Positions 40,323-48,377 of a DNA stretch of 51,170 nucleotides are shown here, piece by piece. Position 1 is the first letter of the stretch. Every line of letters begins with the position of its first letter. The stretch is from Bacteroidales bacterium (GTDB lineage Bacteria; Bacteroidota; Bacteroidia; Bacteroidales; P3), in the NCBI GenBank assembly GCA_016283175.1, contig JAEEMK010000091.1, positions 1 to 51,170 of the forward strand, read 5' to 3'. The position numbers were made by a program, and so were the translations under genes. The notes below the pieces were generated by a model. That model did not search any database and was not told where the DNA came from. It was given only the letters and a program-made list of their open reading frames with translations.

Positions 40323-40878
40323 AAGTTAATAATAGTCTACCTGAAATAGAGTTTTGGACAGGAGATGAATTGTCTGATTTAAGCAGGCAACTAAACCGTA
40401 GAAAAGGGGATCACTTAAAGGCTCAATTTCTAAAAATAAAGGCATCCGAGATGCTACGTAACGATAATAAAGAAGTGCAAAAAAAGGAATTTCTCTAATG
40501 AAATTAATGATTGAATTATTTCCTAAAACTTATTTTGACACAATGACAGGTCATTCTATTTTGGGAGCATACTATCGTTCAATTTCTGAATATGATAACG
40601 CCATGTTTCACTTTAGTAAAATATTGGATTATAATAATTTTAATGTTTCAAATGGTAAATATTGTATGCCTGAAATGCAAATTGCTCTTACTATCATTGT
40701 TTTAAATCGTATTGACAAATATGAATATGCAAGAACATTACTAAACAGTGTGAATGTCAAAACACTATTTGTCAAGCAACATATGGATTTATATACACTT
40801 ATGAATGGGGTATTAAATGGGAGTCGCTCTACATCTGAAGTAGCTGCTTTTTATAAAAATATGAACCTGAATAACTAA
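40319..40878 (+). pseudogene. Second immunity-family gene, broken by a frameshift in an A-run
   Basis: The frame from ATG 40319 reads EIEFWTGDELSDLSRQLNRR and stops at 40498. The homologous continuation, ELFPKTYFDTMTGHS and onward, is in another frame from 40498 to 40878. The two parts joined align with the protein at 39673: LLRKTELESRKAAIRLMEKLF matches MLRNDNKEVQKKGISLMKLMIELF if one A is added to the seven-A run at 40479-40485, and ALAEYYYENCNYFESYRNYKYI matches LGAYYRSISEYDNAMFHFSKIL. A downstream start at 40498 would give a 126-residue fragment. It is probably a decayed paralogue, or a slippage-controlled gene. Confidence 0.7.
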
Positions 40879-40880
40879 TT

Positions 40881-41438
40881 ATGGAGAGACGAATTCAAAT
40901 CAGAAAAGGTGATATATTGTCTATCACCAGAGGAGAAATCAAAAGGCATATCCAGTATGTCTGTAATGATTTTTATCAACTGAATGGTAATATTATATAT
41001 ATTTTCAAGACAAAATATAGCTCTAAAGACGATCCGACAATAGAAGAAATAGTAAATGACTCTTATGAATTGGTCCTACATACGTTTGTACGAATTGGTG
41101 TAAAAAAAAACGGATGGAAAAAGATCGGACATTCCCATTCTAAAGATGTAAGTGATATTTATTTTTTTACTTGGAATGATGACGATCAACGAAGAATATT
41201 ATCTATGTGTAATCATTTCTCCGAATATAACTGGAGAGTGTGGACAATAAACAAAGAAATGCCGTATGAAAATGAATTACCAACAGGGAAATGTATGTAC
41301 GGCCCTGTTTATCCACCATCACACATAGAAAATATCTTATTCGACAATGAACCAATAGTTCATCCAAAAACAGTAAATCAAATTGTTTCACGCGGATTGC
41401 TTGTACCTCCAATTGCAACGTATAAAGTTGTAACCTAA
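40881..41438 (+). CDS. Imm26-like immunity protein
   Basis: A 185-residue AT-rich gene unrelated to the two before it. The opening RRIQIRKGDILSITRGEIKRHIQYVCNDFYQLN and the segment IIYIFKTKYSSKDDPTIEEIVND resemble the Imm26 immunity family of Bacteroidota polymorphic-toxin loci, as I recall it. There is no signal peptide. It is the last gene of the module; its stop is followed within three bases by the tandem motif that also bounds the other Rhs module. Confidence 0.6.
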   Translation: MERRIQIRKGDILSITRGEIKRHIQYVCNDFYQLNGNIIYIFKTKYSSKDDPTIEEIVNDSYELVLHTFVRIGVKKNGWKKIGHSHSKDVSDIYFFTWNDDDQRRILSMCNHFSEYNWRVWTINKEMPYENELPTGKCMYGPVYPPSHIENILFDNEPIVHPKTVNQIVSRGLLVPPIATYKVVT

Positions 41439-41441
41439 CCC

Positions 41442-41496
41442 GTCGCGGTGGATGTTCCCCGTCGCGGTGGATGTTCCCAGTTGCGGCAGATTTGAA
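41442..41496. repeat. 19-bp-period tandem motif at the 3' edge of Rhs module 1
   Basis: GTCGCGGTGGATGTTCC occurs at 41442-41458 and 41461-41477; a third, diverged unit GTTGCGGCAGATTTGAA follows at 41480-41496, all at a 19-base period. A fourth copy, GTCGCGGCGGATGTTCC, lies on the minus strand at 49482-49498, next to the other module. Similar tracts are scattered in Bacteroidales genomes, as I recall, often near Rhs-type and REP-like elements. Confidence 0.8.
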
Positions 41497-41549
41497 ATCT
41501 GACGCAAAATATTATAAGGATTTGCAATCCGTAATACAATAATCCTTAT
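41482..41549. repeat. Paired hairpins, REP-like
   Basis: TGCG-CAGATTT-G-AAATCTG-CGCA (41482-41506) is one hairpin; GGATT-TGC-AATCC (41518-41530) is a second, and ATAAGGATT (41514-41522) also pairs with AATCCTTAT (41541-41549). Two small hairpins with opposite purine/pyrimidine bias in tandem are typical of REP-like mobile repeats. No transposase is nearby. Confidence 0.6.
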
Positions 41550-41623
41550 TCGATTACGTTGCTGTAAGGCACCTCGACTAACAGGGTGCCTTGTTAGAAG
41601 TTTACCCTGCCGTAATGAATAGA

Positions 41624-41653
41624 AAAGCCTCTTGTTGCAAGAGGTTCTTTTTT
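41624..41653 (+). terminator. Intrinsic terminator after Rhs module 1
   Basis: CCTCTTG (41628-41634) pairs with CAAGAGG (41638-41644) around TTG, preceded by AAAA and followed by TTCTTTTTT. An 8-bp hairpin without a T-tract (AAGGCACC with GGTGCCTT, 41566-41592) lies just before it. Confidence 0.8.
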
Positions 41654-41704
41654 GTTGTGTTTAGCAACAAAAATGGCTTTGGAAATGTAAAATTAGCACT
41701 AGCC

Positions 41705-41795
41705 GTTGTACAGTACTTGTACGCTATATGTACAGTATATGTACGCTTACGAAGCGTACAAATACTGTACATATACTGTACAAATACTGTACATA
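41705..41795. repeat. 91-bp palindrome of 11-bp TGTACAGTAYT units (copy B)
   Basis: The arms 41705-41748 and 41752-41795 are reverse complements at 38 of 44 positions around the 3-base loop ACG. Each arm holds four 11-bp units of the pattern (A/T)TGTACAGTA(T/C) ending in TGTACGCTT at the centre, as in copy A at 26306. The surrounding 41816-42108 is AT-rich, with no gene; TATTTTTG at 41930-41937 is a possible -7 element for the redox operon. Confidence 0.88.
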
Positions 41796-42108
41796 TGCCG
41801 AAGAAGGTACCTTGATTGCCTGGTTTTCAATATGTTGGATTGTGAAAAAGCGTACAAATGATTATATAATGTTTAAAATCAGTATTTTGTAAAGGCAAAT
41901 TTTAAAGTTTTTTAGTGTCTGAAATGGCCTATTTTTGATGTGTATCGATTGATATTCAGTTTGTTTGATGTTATTATTCTGTTTTTTATCATTTTGAAAA
42001 CCATTTTAGTATGTAGAGTTTTTTTAATTATTTAACGCACTGAAAAATAATTTTTTGCAAGACGCCTCGTTATTAAACAACAGAAATATGTAATCTTATA
42101 AGATAGAA

Positions 42109-43170
42109 ATGGAAGATTTTTTTGTTTCCGGAATACAGCAAGTCGGCGTGGGATGTGTTGATTTTCAGGCATCTTGGCGCTGGTATATCGAGATGTTCCA
42201 GATGGATGTGCGCATCCTTGAGGACGACACTGTGGCCGAGCGTATGCTGCCCTATACGGGCGGCAAGCCGCAGAAACGTCACGCCTGCATAGCCGTCAAC
42301 CTGCAGGGTGGCGGCGGCTTCGAGATATGGCAGTACAGCGAGCGCAAGCCGCAGCCTGTGAACTTTGACATCCAGGTCGGCGATCTTGGCATCTTCGCCG
42401 CCAAAATAAAGAGCCGCGACGTTGAGGCTTTCCGCAGCGAGTTGCTGAAGAAATACGACAAGATAGGTACGCTCAACACTTTGCCCGACGGCACACGCTG
42501 CTTTGTGGTCGAAGACCCGTGGGGCAACTGGTTCCAAGTGGTGGAGGATAAGTATGTCTTCATCGACAAGAAGCGTCTGAGCGGTGGCATCGTCGGCGCC
42601 ATTACCGGCTGTACGGACATTGACCGCACGATACCGCTCTACCGCGACGTGCTGGGCTATGACCGCGTTGTATACGACGAGACTGGTACGTTCGAGGACT
42701 TTGGCTTTATGCGAGGCGGCAACGGTCGTTTCCGCCGTGTGCTGCTGGCTGGCAGCAAGAAGCGCAAAGGCGCCTTCGTTCCTCTGTTCGGCGAGAGCAC
42801 CATCGAGCTGGTGCAGTCTCTTGACCGTGAGCCGCGCAAGATTTTCGAAGGCCGCCAGTGGGGCGACCCGGGTTTCATTCAGATATGCTTCGACGTCACC
42901 AATATGCGCGCCCTCGAGAAGCACTGCAACGCGCTGGGCTTCCCCTTCACGGTGGACAGCTGCAAGGGCGACGAGCATTTCGATATGGGCGAGGCCAGCG
43001 GCCACTTCACCTACGTCGAGGACCCCGACGGCACACTGATCGAGTTGGTGGAGGCGCACAAACTGACGATTCTCAAGCACCCGCACCTGTATATCAATAT
43101 GCTGACACGCAACCGCGAGAAGGCGTTCCCGAAGATGTTCTTCCGCTTGATGGGGATGAATAAAGTTTAA
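42109..43170 (+). CDS. Double-VOC protein related to 4-hydroxyphenylpyruvate dioxygenase
   Basis: A 353-residue protein with two vicinal-oxygen-chelate domains (about 5-150 and 160-330), the layout of HPPD-type dioxygenases. The expected first-strand His ligands are replaced: GIQQVGVGC in domain 1 and GAITGCTDID in domain 2. The second His position reads GFIQICFDV. The usual Glu near the domain end (LIELVEAH) is kept. A standard HPPD iron site therefore seems incomplete, and the substrate is unknown. It is the first gene of the redox operon (stop to next start 28 bases), so it may bind or process the substrate or a partner of the Hdr-like proteins. Confidence 0.75.
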   Translation: MEDFFVSGIQQVGVGCVDFQASWRWYIEMFQMDVRILEDDTVAERMLPYTGGKPQKRHACIAVNLQGGGGFEIWQYSERKPQPVNFDIQVGDLGIFAAKIKSRDVEAFRSELLKKYDKIGTLNTLPDGTRCFVVEDPWGNWFQVVEDKYVFIDKKRLSGGIVGAITGCTDIDRTIPLYRDVLGYDRVVYDETGTFEDFGFMRGGNGRFRRVLLAGSKKRKGAFVPLFGESTIELVQSLDREPRKIFEGRQWGDPGFIQICFDVTNMRALEKHCNALGFPFTVDSCKGDEHFDMGEASGHFTYVEDPDGTLIELVEAHKLTILKHPHLYINMLTRNREKAFPKMFFRLMGMNKV

Positions 43171-43198
43171 AGTTAAGAGTTTAAAGATTGAAGTTGGA

Positions 43199-43804
43199 AT
43201 GGGTAATTTGGTTGACTATTTGAAACAGGATATCAGAGCCGACGAGGCTCTGAAGGCCTGTATGAACTGCGGTATGTGCACGGCGGTGTGCCCTGCGGCG
43301 GAATTCTACGACTACGACCCGCGTCGCATTTGCGACATCGTGCAGCGCGGCGACGAGAACGAGATAGAGAGCCTGCTGAAGGATGACACCATCTGGTATT
43401 GTGGCCAGTGTATGTCGTGCAAGACGCGCTGTCCGCGCGGCAATGTGCCCGGCGAGCTTATCAACGTGCTGCGCAAGGCGTCGCAGGAATTGGGCTATTT
43501 CGCCGAAAGCGAAAAGGGCCGTCAGCAGAAACAGCTGATGAACAGCATAGGAAAGAATATTCTCGACATCGGCTATTGTGTGCATCCCGACCGCGTAGAC
43601 CCTGAATATCATCCCGAGCAGGGACCGATATGGGAATGGTATCGTGAACATATAGAGGAAATTGCACCCAAACTTGGTGCCAACTACCACGGCAACGGTG
43701 CCGGTGCGCTGCGTACCATTCCCGAAGAGGATTTGGAAGAGGTGCGCCGCATCTTCGAGGTCACAGGTGGTATGGAGTTTAGAGGAAAAGTCCTTGACAA
43801 TTAG
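43199..43804 (+). CDS. HdrC-like protein with two [4Fe-4S] motifs
   Basis: A 201-residue ferredoxin-like protein. Two complete cluster motifs are visible: Cys21-24-27-31 (CMNCGMCTAVCP) and Cys68-71-74-78 (CGQCMSCKTRCP). Their spacing and the flanking segment PRRICDIVQRGDENEIESLLKDDTIWYC are typical of HdrC of heterodisulfide reductase. The C-terminal part (about 100-200) is longer than in archaeal HdrC. It would pass electrons between the HdrA-like flavoprotein and the HdrB-like subunits. Confidence 0.85.
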   Translation: MGNLVDYLKQDIRADEALKACMNCGMCTAVCPAAEFYDYDPRRICDIVQRGDENEIESLLKDDTIWYCGQCMSCKTRCPRGNVPGELINVLRKASQELGYFAESEKGRQQKQLMNSIGKNILDIGYCVHPDRVDPEYHPEQGPIWEWYREHIEEIAPKLGANYHGNGAGALRTIPEEDLEEVRRIFEVTGGMEFRGKVLDN

Positions 43805-43816
43805 GATTATAGCTTT

Positions 43817-44209
43817 ATGAAACAATTTGGTTTTACTATATCTAAAGGCCGTCAGCTGAATTTTGACGAGATGAAGACCGACAAGGTCGAGAAGCTGTTG
43901 GAGCTGGTGCCGTCGTACAAGCTGTGCATCGGCTGTGGTGGATGCACGGCGTCGTGCAGTGCTGCAGGCTTCACCGACTTCAATATCCGCAAGATACACA
44001 CGTCGTTCCTGCGCGCGCAGTACGACGGTCTGGACGAGCAGCTGAAACGCTGTATGCTCTGCGGCAAGTGCCTGCTGGTGTGTCCGCGCGGTGTCAACAC
44101 AAGGTCGCTGATTATCAATATGCGGCGTGTGCTCAACAATGTCGATGCCGTCACGTGGCGTCCGCAGCGTGAGCTGAAACAAAAAGAGCAGGGAGGAGGC
44201 GAACAATGA
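43817..44209 (+). CDS. Second HdrC-like [4Fe-4S] protein
   Basis: A 130-residue protein with two cluster motifs, Cys37-40-43-47 and Cys79-82-85-89 (CMLCGKCLLVCPRG), again in HdrC spacing (IRKIHTSFLRAQYDGLDEQLKRC). It is shorter than the preceding paralogue and ends with a basic and Gln-rich tail. Its stop overlaps the start of the next gene (ATGA). Two different HdrC-type carriers in one operon suggest two electron-transfer branches. Confidence 0.83.
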   Translation: MKQFGFTISKGRQLNFDEMKTDKVEKLLELVPSYKLCIGCGGCTASCSAAGFTDFNIRKIHTSFLRAQYDGLDEQLKRCMLCGKCLLVCPRGVNTRSLIINMRRVLNNVDAVTWRPQRELKQKEQGGGEQ

Positions 44210-46008
44210 GCGAAGAATTTTTCCATCCTTTTGTGCTGCCTTTCTGCATAGGTGTGCTGTTTCTGCTGGTATTCTCGGTATGGAAGTACTGGCGCTGGAT
44301 ACGCGGCTTCGACAAGCTGCAGCGCGCCATCATACGCAAAAACATATGGACGTGGCGTTTTCTGCCTGCCATATGGGAGGCTTTCCGCGAGGGTTTGCTG
44401 CACTGGCGCATCACTAAGAAAAATGCCCTGCTGGGCTATATGCACCGCAGTCTGGCCTTCGGCTGGTTCCTGCTGATTGTGGTCGGTGCCGTGCAGGCCG
44501 ATATGGCCTATACTGGTCATAAACCGTTCTGGATAGCAATCTTTTACAACTATTTTGAACCGTTCAGCAACATCGACTTTCCGCAGGCCGATTTCTTTGC
44601 CAACCTGATGGATGCGCTGTTGCTCTATGTGTTGAGCGGTCTGTTTCTTGCGATGTTCAAGAAGGTGTGGTCGCGTCCGATGGGTATGAAGCGCACCACA
44701 CGCCACACGCTAATGGACCGCGCGGCCAAAATGGCCCTTTGGTGCATCTTCCCGCTGCGCCTGCTGTCGGAGGCTGTGACGTCGAGCCTTGTGGGCAACG
44801 GTGGCTTCCTGGTCAAGTGGCTGGGCGATGTCATCACCACCATAGGCCTTGACAACCAGGCGTTCGACATCACCTGCTGGACACTGTACAGCGTGGCTCT
44901 CGGTACATTCTTCTGCCTGATGCCGTTCTCGCGCTATATGCACATTTTCACCGAGGTGTTCCTCATCTATTTCCGCCAGTTGGGCGTAAAGGACAGCGAC
45001 AAGAAGACAGGCTATACGATGTTTGAACTCAGTGCCTGCTCACGCTGCGGCATCTGCATAGACGGCTGTCCGATGAACAAGGAGCTTGGCATCGTCAATA
45101 TGCAAGGTGTCTATATGCTGCAGTCGGTGAGAAACCTTGAGCTTCAGAAGAATGCCGAGCCTATTGCCGAGAACTGCCTGATGTGCGACCGTTGTGTGGC
45201 CGACTGTCCTGTCAACCTCGACCTGTCGGTGATACGCCGTCAGGTGCGCATCAAGAACAAAAAGGCCATCGACAAAGGAGGCTACGGCTATCTGAAAGAT
45301 GTGCAGCCATTCAACTCTATAGGCCGTGTGGCCTATTTTGGAGGCTGTATGTCGCACCTGACGCCGGGCATCACCAAATCGATGGAGACAATCTTCAACG
45401 CCGTAGGCCAGAAATATTGGTTTATGGATCGCGACGAGACCATCTGCTGTGGACGTCCTCTGTTGCAGCAGGGCTTTGAAAACCAAGCCTTCGAACTGCG
45501 TCGCAAGAACACCGAAATGATTGTCAACAGCAAGGCCACAATGCTTATCACCTCGTGTCCGATATGCTACCAATCGTTCAAGAAGGAGTACAAACTCTCT
45601 ATACCGGTGATGCACCACACAGAATACATCAATATGCTGATAGAGAGTGGCAAACTGAATCTGCGCAAGGACGACCGCAAGGTTACGTATCACGATCCCT
45701 GCGAGCTGGGTCGCGGATGCGGCATCTACGACGAACCGCGTAATATTCTGAAGACTGTCACCACGCTGCTGAAAACCTCGCAGGAACGTGAGAAGAGTCT
45801 CTGTTGCGGTTTCAATCTGGGCAACCCCTTGCTCGACATAGAGCAGCAGACCAAGATACGCAATGCCTCGCGCGACAACCTTCTGGCTCCCAATCCCGAC
45901 GTCATAGCCACAGCCTGTCCGATGTGCAAGAAAGCCTTTATGCGTGCCGACAGCGTACCCGTCAGGGATGTGGCTGAAATTGTTGCCGAGAATATTGTTA
46001 AACAGTGA
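44206..46008 (+). CDS. DsrM/DsrK-like fusion: membrane cytochrome-type domain with Fe-S and CCG domains
   Basis: A 600-residue protein. The N-terminal third has five or so transmembrane helices with histidines placed as in NarI/DsrM cytochrome b subunits (for example YMHRSLAFGWFLL, and RYMHIFTEVFLIYF). Then come two [4Fe-4S] motifs (CSRCGICIDGCP, CLMCDRCVADCP). The C-terminal half has two CCG-type motifs: CCGRPLLQQG with TSCPICYQSF, and CCGFNLGNP with ACPMCKKAF. This is the combination of DsrM and DsrK (or HdrE and HdrD) in one chain. It would link the quinone pool to the soluble Hdr-like subunits. Confidence 0.83.
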   Translation: MSEEFFHPFVLPFCIGVLFLLVFSVWKYWRWIRGFDKLQRAIIRKNIWTWRFLPAIWEAFREGLLHWRITKKNALLGYMHRSLAFGWFLLIVVGAVQADMAYTGHKPFWIAIFYNYFEPFSNIDFPQADFFANLMDALLLYVLSGLFLAMFKKVWSRPMGMKRTTRHTLMDRAAKMALWCIFPLRLLSEAVTSSLVGNGGFLVKWLGDVITTIGLDNQAFDITCWTLYSVALGTFFCLMPFSRYMHIFTEVFLIYFRQLGVKDSDKKTGYTMFELSACSRCGICIDGCPMNKELGIVNMQGVYMLQSVRNLELQKNAEPIAENCLMCDRCVADCPVNLDLSVIRRQVRIKNKKAIDKGGYGYLKDVQPFNSIGRVAYFGGCMSHLTPGITKSMETIFNAVGQKYWFMDRDETICCGRPLLQQGFENQAFELRRKNTEMIVNSKATMLITSCPICYQSFKKEYKLSIPVMHHTEYINMLIESGKLNLRKDDRKVTYHDPCELGRGCGIYDEPRNILKTVTTLLKTSQEREKSLCCGFNLGNPLLDIEQQTKIRNASRDNLLAPNPDVIATACPMCKKAFMRADSVPVRDVAEIVAENIVKQ

Positions 46009-46025
46009 ATTGATATTAGAAATAT

Positions 46026-47084
46026 ATGGAAAAACGTTTTTGGAACGAGTATCAGAAAGAGATAGCCGACGACCATTTCTTCTATGAGCGCAGTTGCATC
46101 CGCCAGACCTTCTTCCCGGGGTCGGAGGCTGCCTTTCTGCGTATATTGCGTGAAGAATTGGGTAAGGACATATGCGACAACCCTCATCAGCACACCTGCA
46201 CGGGCATCGGCTACCACAGCGACGTGGTTCCCTTCGAGACCACGATGACTGTCGTGGCGCGACTCTTCTCGCTGATGACCGAGTGTGGCTACGAGAACTA
46301 TGTGCCGTCGTGCGTCACGTCGTTTGGCGTCTTCTCCGAGATGATTGAGAAGTGGGAGAACGATCCCAAACTGCTGGAGCAAGCGCGCCAATACCTGTGG
46401 GAAGCCACCAAACGCGAGTTCAATATACCGAAGAACATAGTCCATCCATCCGATGTCATCTACAAGTTCCGCTTCGACCTCAAGCCGAAGATGAAATACC
46501 AGCTCATAAACCGCTTCACGGGCAAACCGTTGCGTGTGGTGGAGCATATCGGCTGCCACTATGCCAAGATATTTCCCGAGCGCGGCATCGGCAAGGCTGA
46601 GTTCCCCTACGTGTTGGCGGGAATGATAGAGGCCTGGGGCGGCGAAGTCATAGACTATCCCGAACGCCGCCACTGCTGCGGTTTCGGCTTCCGCCAGTAT
46701 CTGGTGCAGGAAAACCGTGGCTACTCTATCGCCAACACCAAGAAGAAGTTCCAGTCGATGGAACCCTACGAGCCCGACTTCATCCTCACCAACTGCCCGG
46801 GATGCAGTATGTTCCTCGACAAATGGCAGTACACCATTGCCGAAATGGAGCACAAGACCTTCGACAAGCAGGGCTATGGCATACCAGTGCTTACCTACGA
46901 GGAACTGACTGGTCTGTTGTTGGGCTACGATCCCTGGCAGCTGGGATTCCAATTGCACCAGGTGCAGAGCGAGCCACTGTTCAACAAGATAGGAATAGCC
47001 TACAATCCCGACGAGAAATACAAGGGCGTGTCAGGCCGCCTGCTGCCTCGTCCCGACCGTCCTGAATGCCTGAGGCAAGAATAA
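46026..47084 (+). CDS. HdrB-like CCG-domain protein
   Basis: A 352-residue protein. The second CCG motif is complete: HIGCHYAKI, then RRHCCGFGFRQYL, then TNCPGCSMFLDKW, which in HdrB binds the noncubane cluster that reduces the disulfide. The first CCG motif is degenerate (HTCTGIGYHSD and PSCVTSFG instead of CC and CxxC). HdrB in methanogens carries two such clusters, so this one probably has one. It lies between the DsrMK-like and HdrA-like genes. Confidence 0.82.
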   Translation: MEKRFWNEYQKEIADDHFFYERSCIRQTFFPGSEAAFLRILREELGKDICDNPHQHTCTGIGYHSDVVPFETTMTVVARLFSLMTECGYENYVPSCVTSFGVFSEMIEKWENDPKLLEQARQYLWEATKREFNIPKNIVHPSDVIYKFRFDLKPKMKYQLINRFTGKPLRVVEHIGCHYAKIFPERGIGKAEFPYVLAGMIEAWGGEVIDYPERRHCCGFGFRQYLVQENRGYSIANTKKKFQSMEPYEPDFILTNCPGCSMFLDKWQYTIAEMEHKTFDKQGYGIPVLTYEELTGLLLGYDPWQLGFQLHQVQSEPLFNKIGIAYNPDEKYKGVSGRLLPRPDRPECLRQE

Positions 47085-47171
47085 TTTTCAACATTAACCT
47101 TAACTCAAACTTATACCTTAACCTTTTAACCTTAAAACCACATAACACCTTTAACCCTCAAATCCCCAATA

Positions 47172-48179
47172 ATGAAATCAATATCCATCATAGGCGCCGG
47201 TCCTGCCGGCATCGAAGCCGCCTCGGTACTTGCCAAACAGGGTATGACGGTTGCCCTCTTCGAGAAATCGTCGTCACCGCTCAAGAACATTGCCGACAAG
47301 GCCTTCCTCTTCCCTAATTTCGCTGCTGCCAGCGACATCGTCGAGCTGATGAGCAAGAAACTTTTGAATCAGAACATCACCCTGCATTACGATACCGAGA
47401 TTGTAGATATGCGTCGCGAGGGGCAGGGGTGGAAGATAGTCGACGGCAAGGGTGCCACATATTACAGCGACTGTGTACTGATGGCCACGGGCTACACGCC
47501 TTTCGACGCCCATCGCAAGGAGGAGCTGGGCTATGGCATCTACGGCGGTGTCGTCACCTCGCTCGAAATGGAGAAGATGATACGCTACAACCAGATTGTC
47601 AACTCGCTTGGCGAGAAGCCCAAACGTGTCGTCTTCCTGCAGTGCGTAGGCTCGCGCGACGAGAAATCGGGCAACCACTACTGTTCAAAGGTTTGCTGCG
47701 TCACGGCCGTCAAACAGGCCATCGAGCTGAAACGTCAGCTGCCTGACACCGAGGCATATATCTTCTATATGGATCTGCGTATGTGGGGCCAGCACTTCGA
47801 GGAGCTCTACCGCCAGTCGCAGCAGGAATACGGTGTGCGCTATGTGCGTGGTCGCATCTCCGAGGCATCAGGAACCTTCGACGGTCGTGTACAGATAAAG
47901 GCTGAGGATACTTTGATGGGATTGCCGCTTAAGATGACCACCGACCTACTGGTGCTGATGGTCGGTATGGAGGCTTCCGAAGGCACACGCTGCCTGGCCA
48001 AAGCCTGTGGCATCTGCGGCGACTATGGTTTTGCGCAGTCGGTCGACCCGCATTTGGGCGACTGCCTCACGGCTGAAAGCGGACTCTATGTCTGCGGTGC
48101 CTGCAAGCGTCCGATGTCCATCAACGATGTTGTCAACGACGCCCGCGCAGCCGCAGTGGCGATATTAGAGGCTGAGTAG
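47172..48179 (+). CDS. HdrA-like FAD-dependent oxidoreductase (short form)
   Basis: A 335-residue flavoprotein. The FAD motif GAGPAGIEAASVLAKQG is at 8-24. The central block CVGSRDEKSGNHYCSKVCC and the following IFYMDLRMWGQHFEELYRQ are hallmarks of HdrA, as is the C-terminal LYVCGACKRPMSINDVV. It lacks the extra N-terminal domain and C-terminal ferredoxin domains of full-length methanogen HdrA, so the electron donor is not evident. The gene ends the redox operon and is preceded by a 87-base repeat-rich spacer of CCTTAAC/TTTAAC motifs. Confidence 0.83.
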   Translation: MKSISIIGAGPAGIEAASVLAKQGMTVALFEKSSSPLKNIADKAFLFPNFAAASDIVELMSKKLLNQNITLHYDTEIVDMRREGQGWKIVDGKGATYYSDCVLMATGYTPFDAHRKEELGYGIYGGVVTSLEMEKMIRYNQIVNSLGEKPKRVVFLQCVGSRDEKSGNHYCSKVCCVTAVKQAIELKRQLPDTEAYIFYMDLRMWGQHFEELYRQSQQEYGVRYVRGRISEASGTFDGRVQIKAEDTLMGLPLKMTTDLLVLMVGMEASEGTRCLAKACGICGDYGFAQSVDPHLGDCLTAESGLYVCGACKRPMSINDVVNDARAAAVAILEAE

Positions 48180-48191
48180 GGCAGAGGGCTT

Positions 48192-48362
48192 CTACCAGCT
48201 CCAGTGGCTTTCCGTGTAGCTGGCGGCCTGGTTCAGATCTTCGTCGTTGTTGTAGGTGAACATATCGAACGTTAGCGGGCTGCCCTCCAGACTACCCGTG
48301 AATTCCTGTTCCACCTTGAAGGTTACCACCGTCAGCGTCGGTGCTGTATAAGGTTGTTTCAT
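48192..48362 (-). CDS. Small conserved-type protein (56 residues)
   Basis: Minus-strand ATG at 48362 opens 56 codons to TAG at 48192: MKQPYTAPTLTVVTFKVEQEF, then a polar and acidic C-terminus rich in Tyr, Asn and Trp, ending SHWSW. Codon use is host-like and the frame is uninterrupted. Short Bacteroidota proteins with a Y-x-x-P-x-x-x-V-V-x-F/V-x-x-E start are familiar as unassigned peptides, sometimes near secretion or peptide-export genes. It follows mazG on the same strand by 15 bases, so it could be co-transcribed with it. Confidence 0.6.
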   Translation of the reverse strand: MKQPYTAPTLTVVTFKVEQEFTGSLEGSPLTFDMFTYNNDEDLNQAASYTESHWSW

Positions 48363-48377
48363 ATCGTAATAGTTTGA

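Noticed and set aside
41705-41795. CRISPR array
   Set aside because: The units are 11 bp with no spacers and have dyad symmetry, unlike CRISPR repeats.
42073-43086. Minus-strand frame opposite the VOC protein
   Set aside because: It is a shadow frame and overlaps a well-supported gene completely.
45726-46958. 410-codon minus-strand frame opposite the HdrB-like gene
   Set aside because: It overlaps two genes with intact Cys-cluster motifs and shows no family features.
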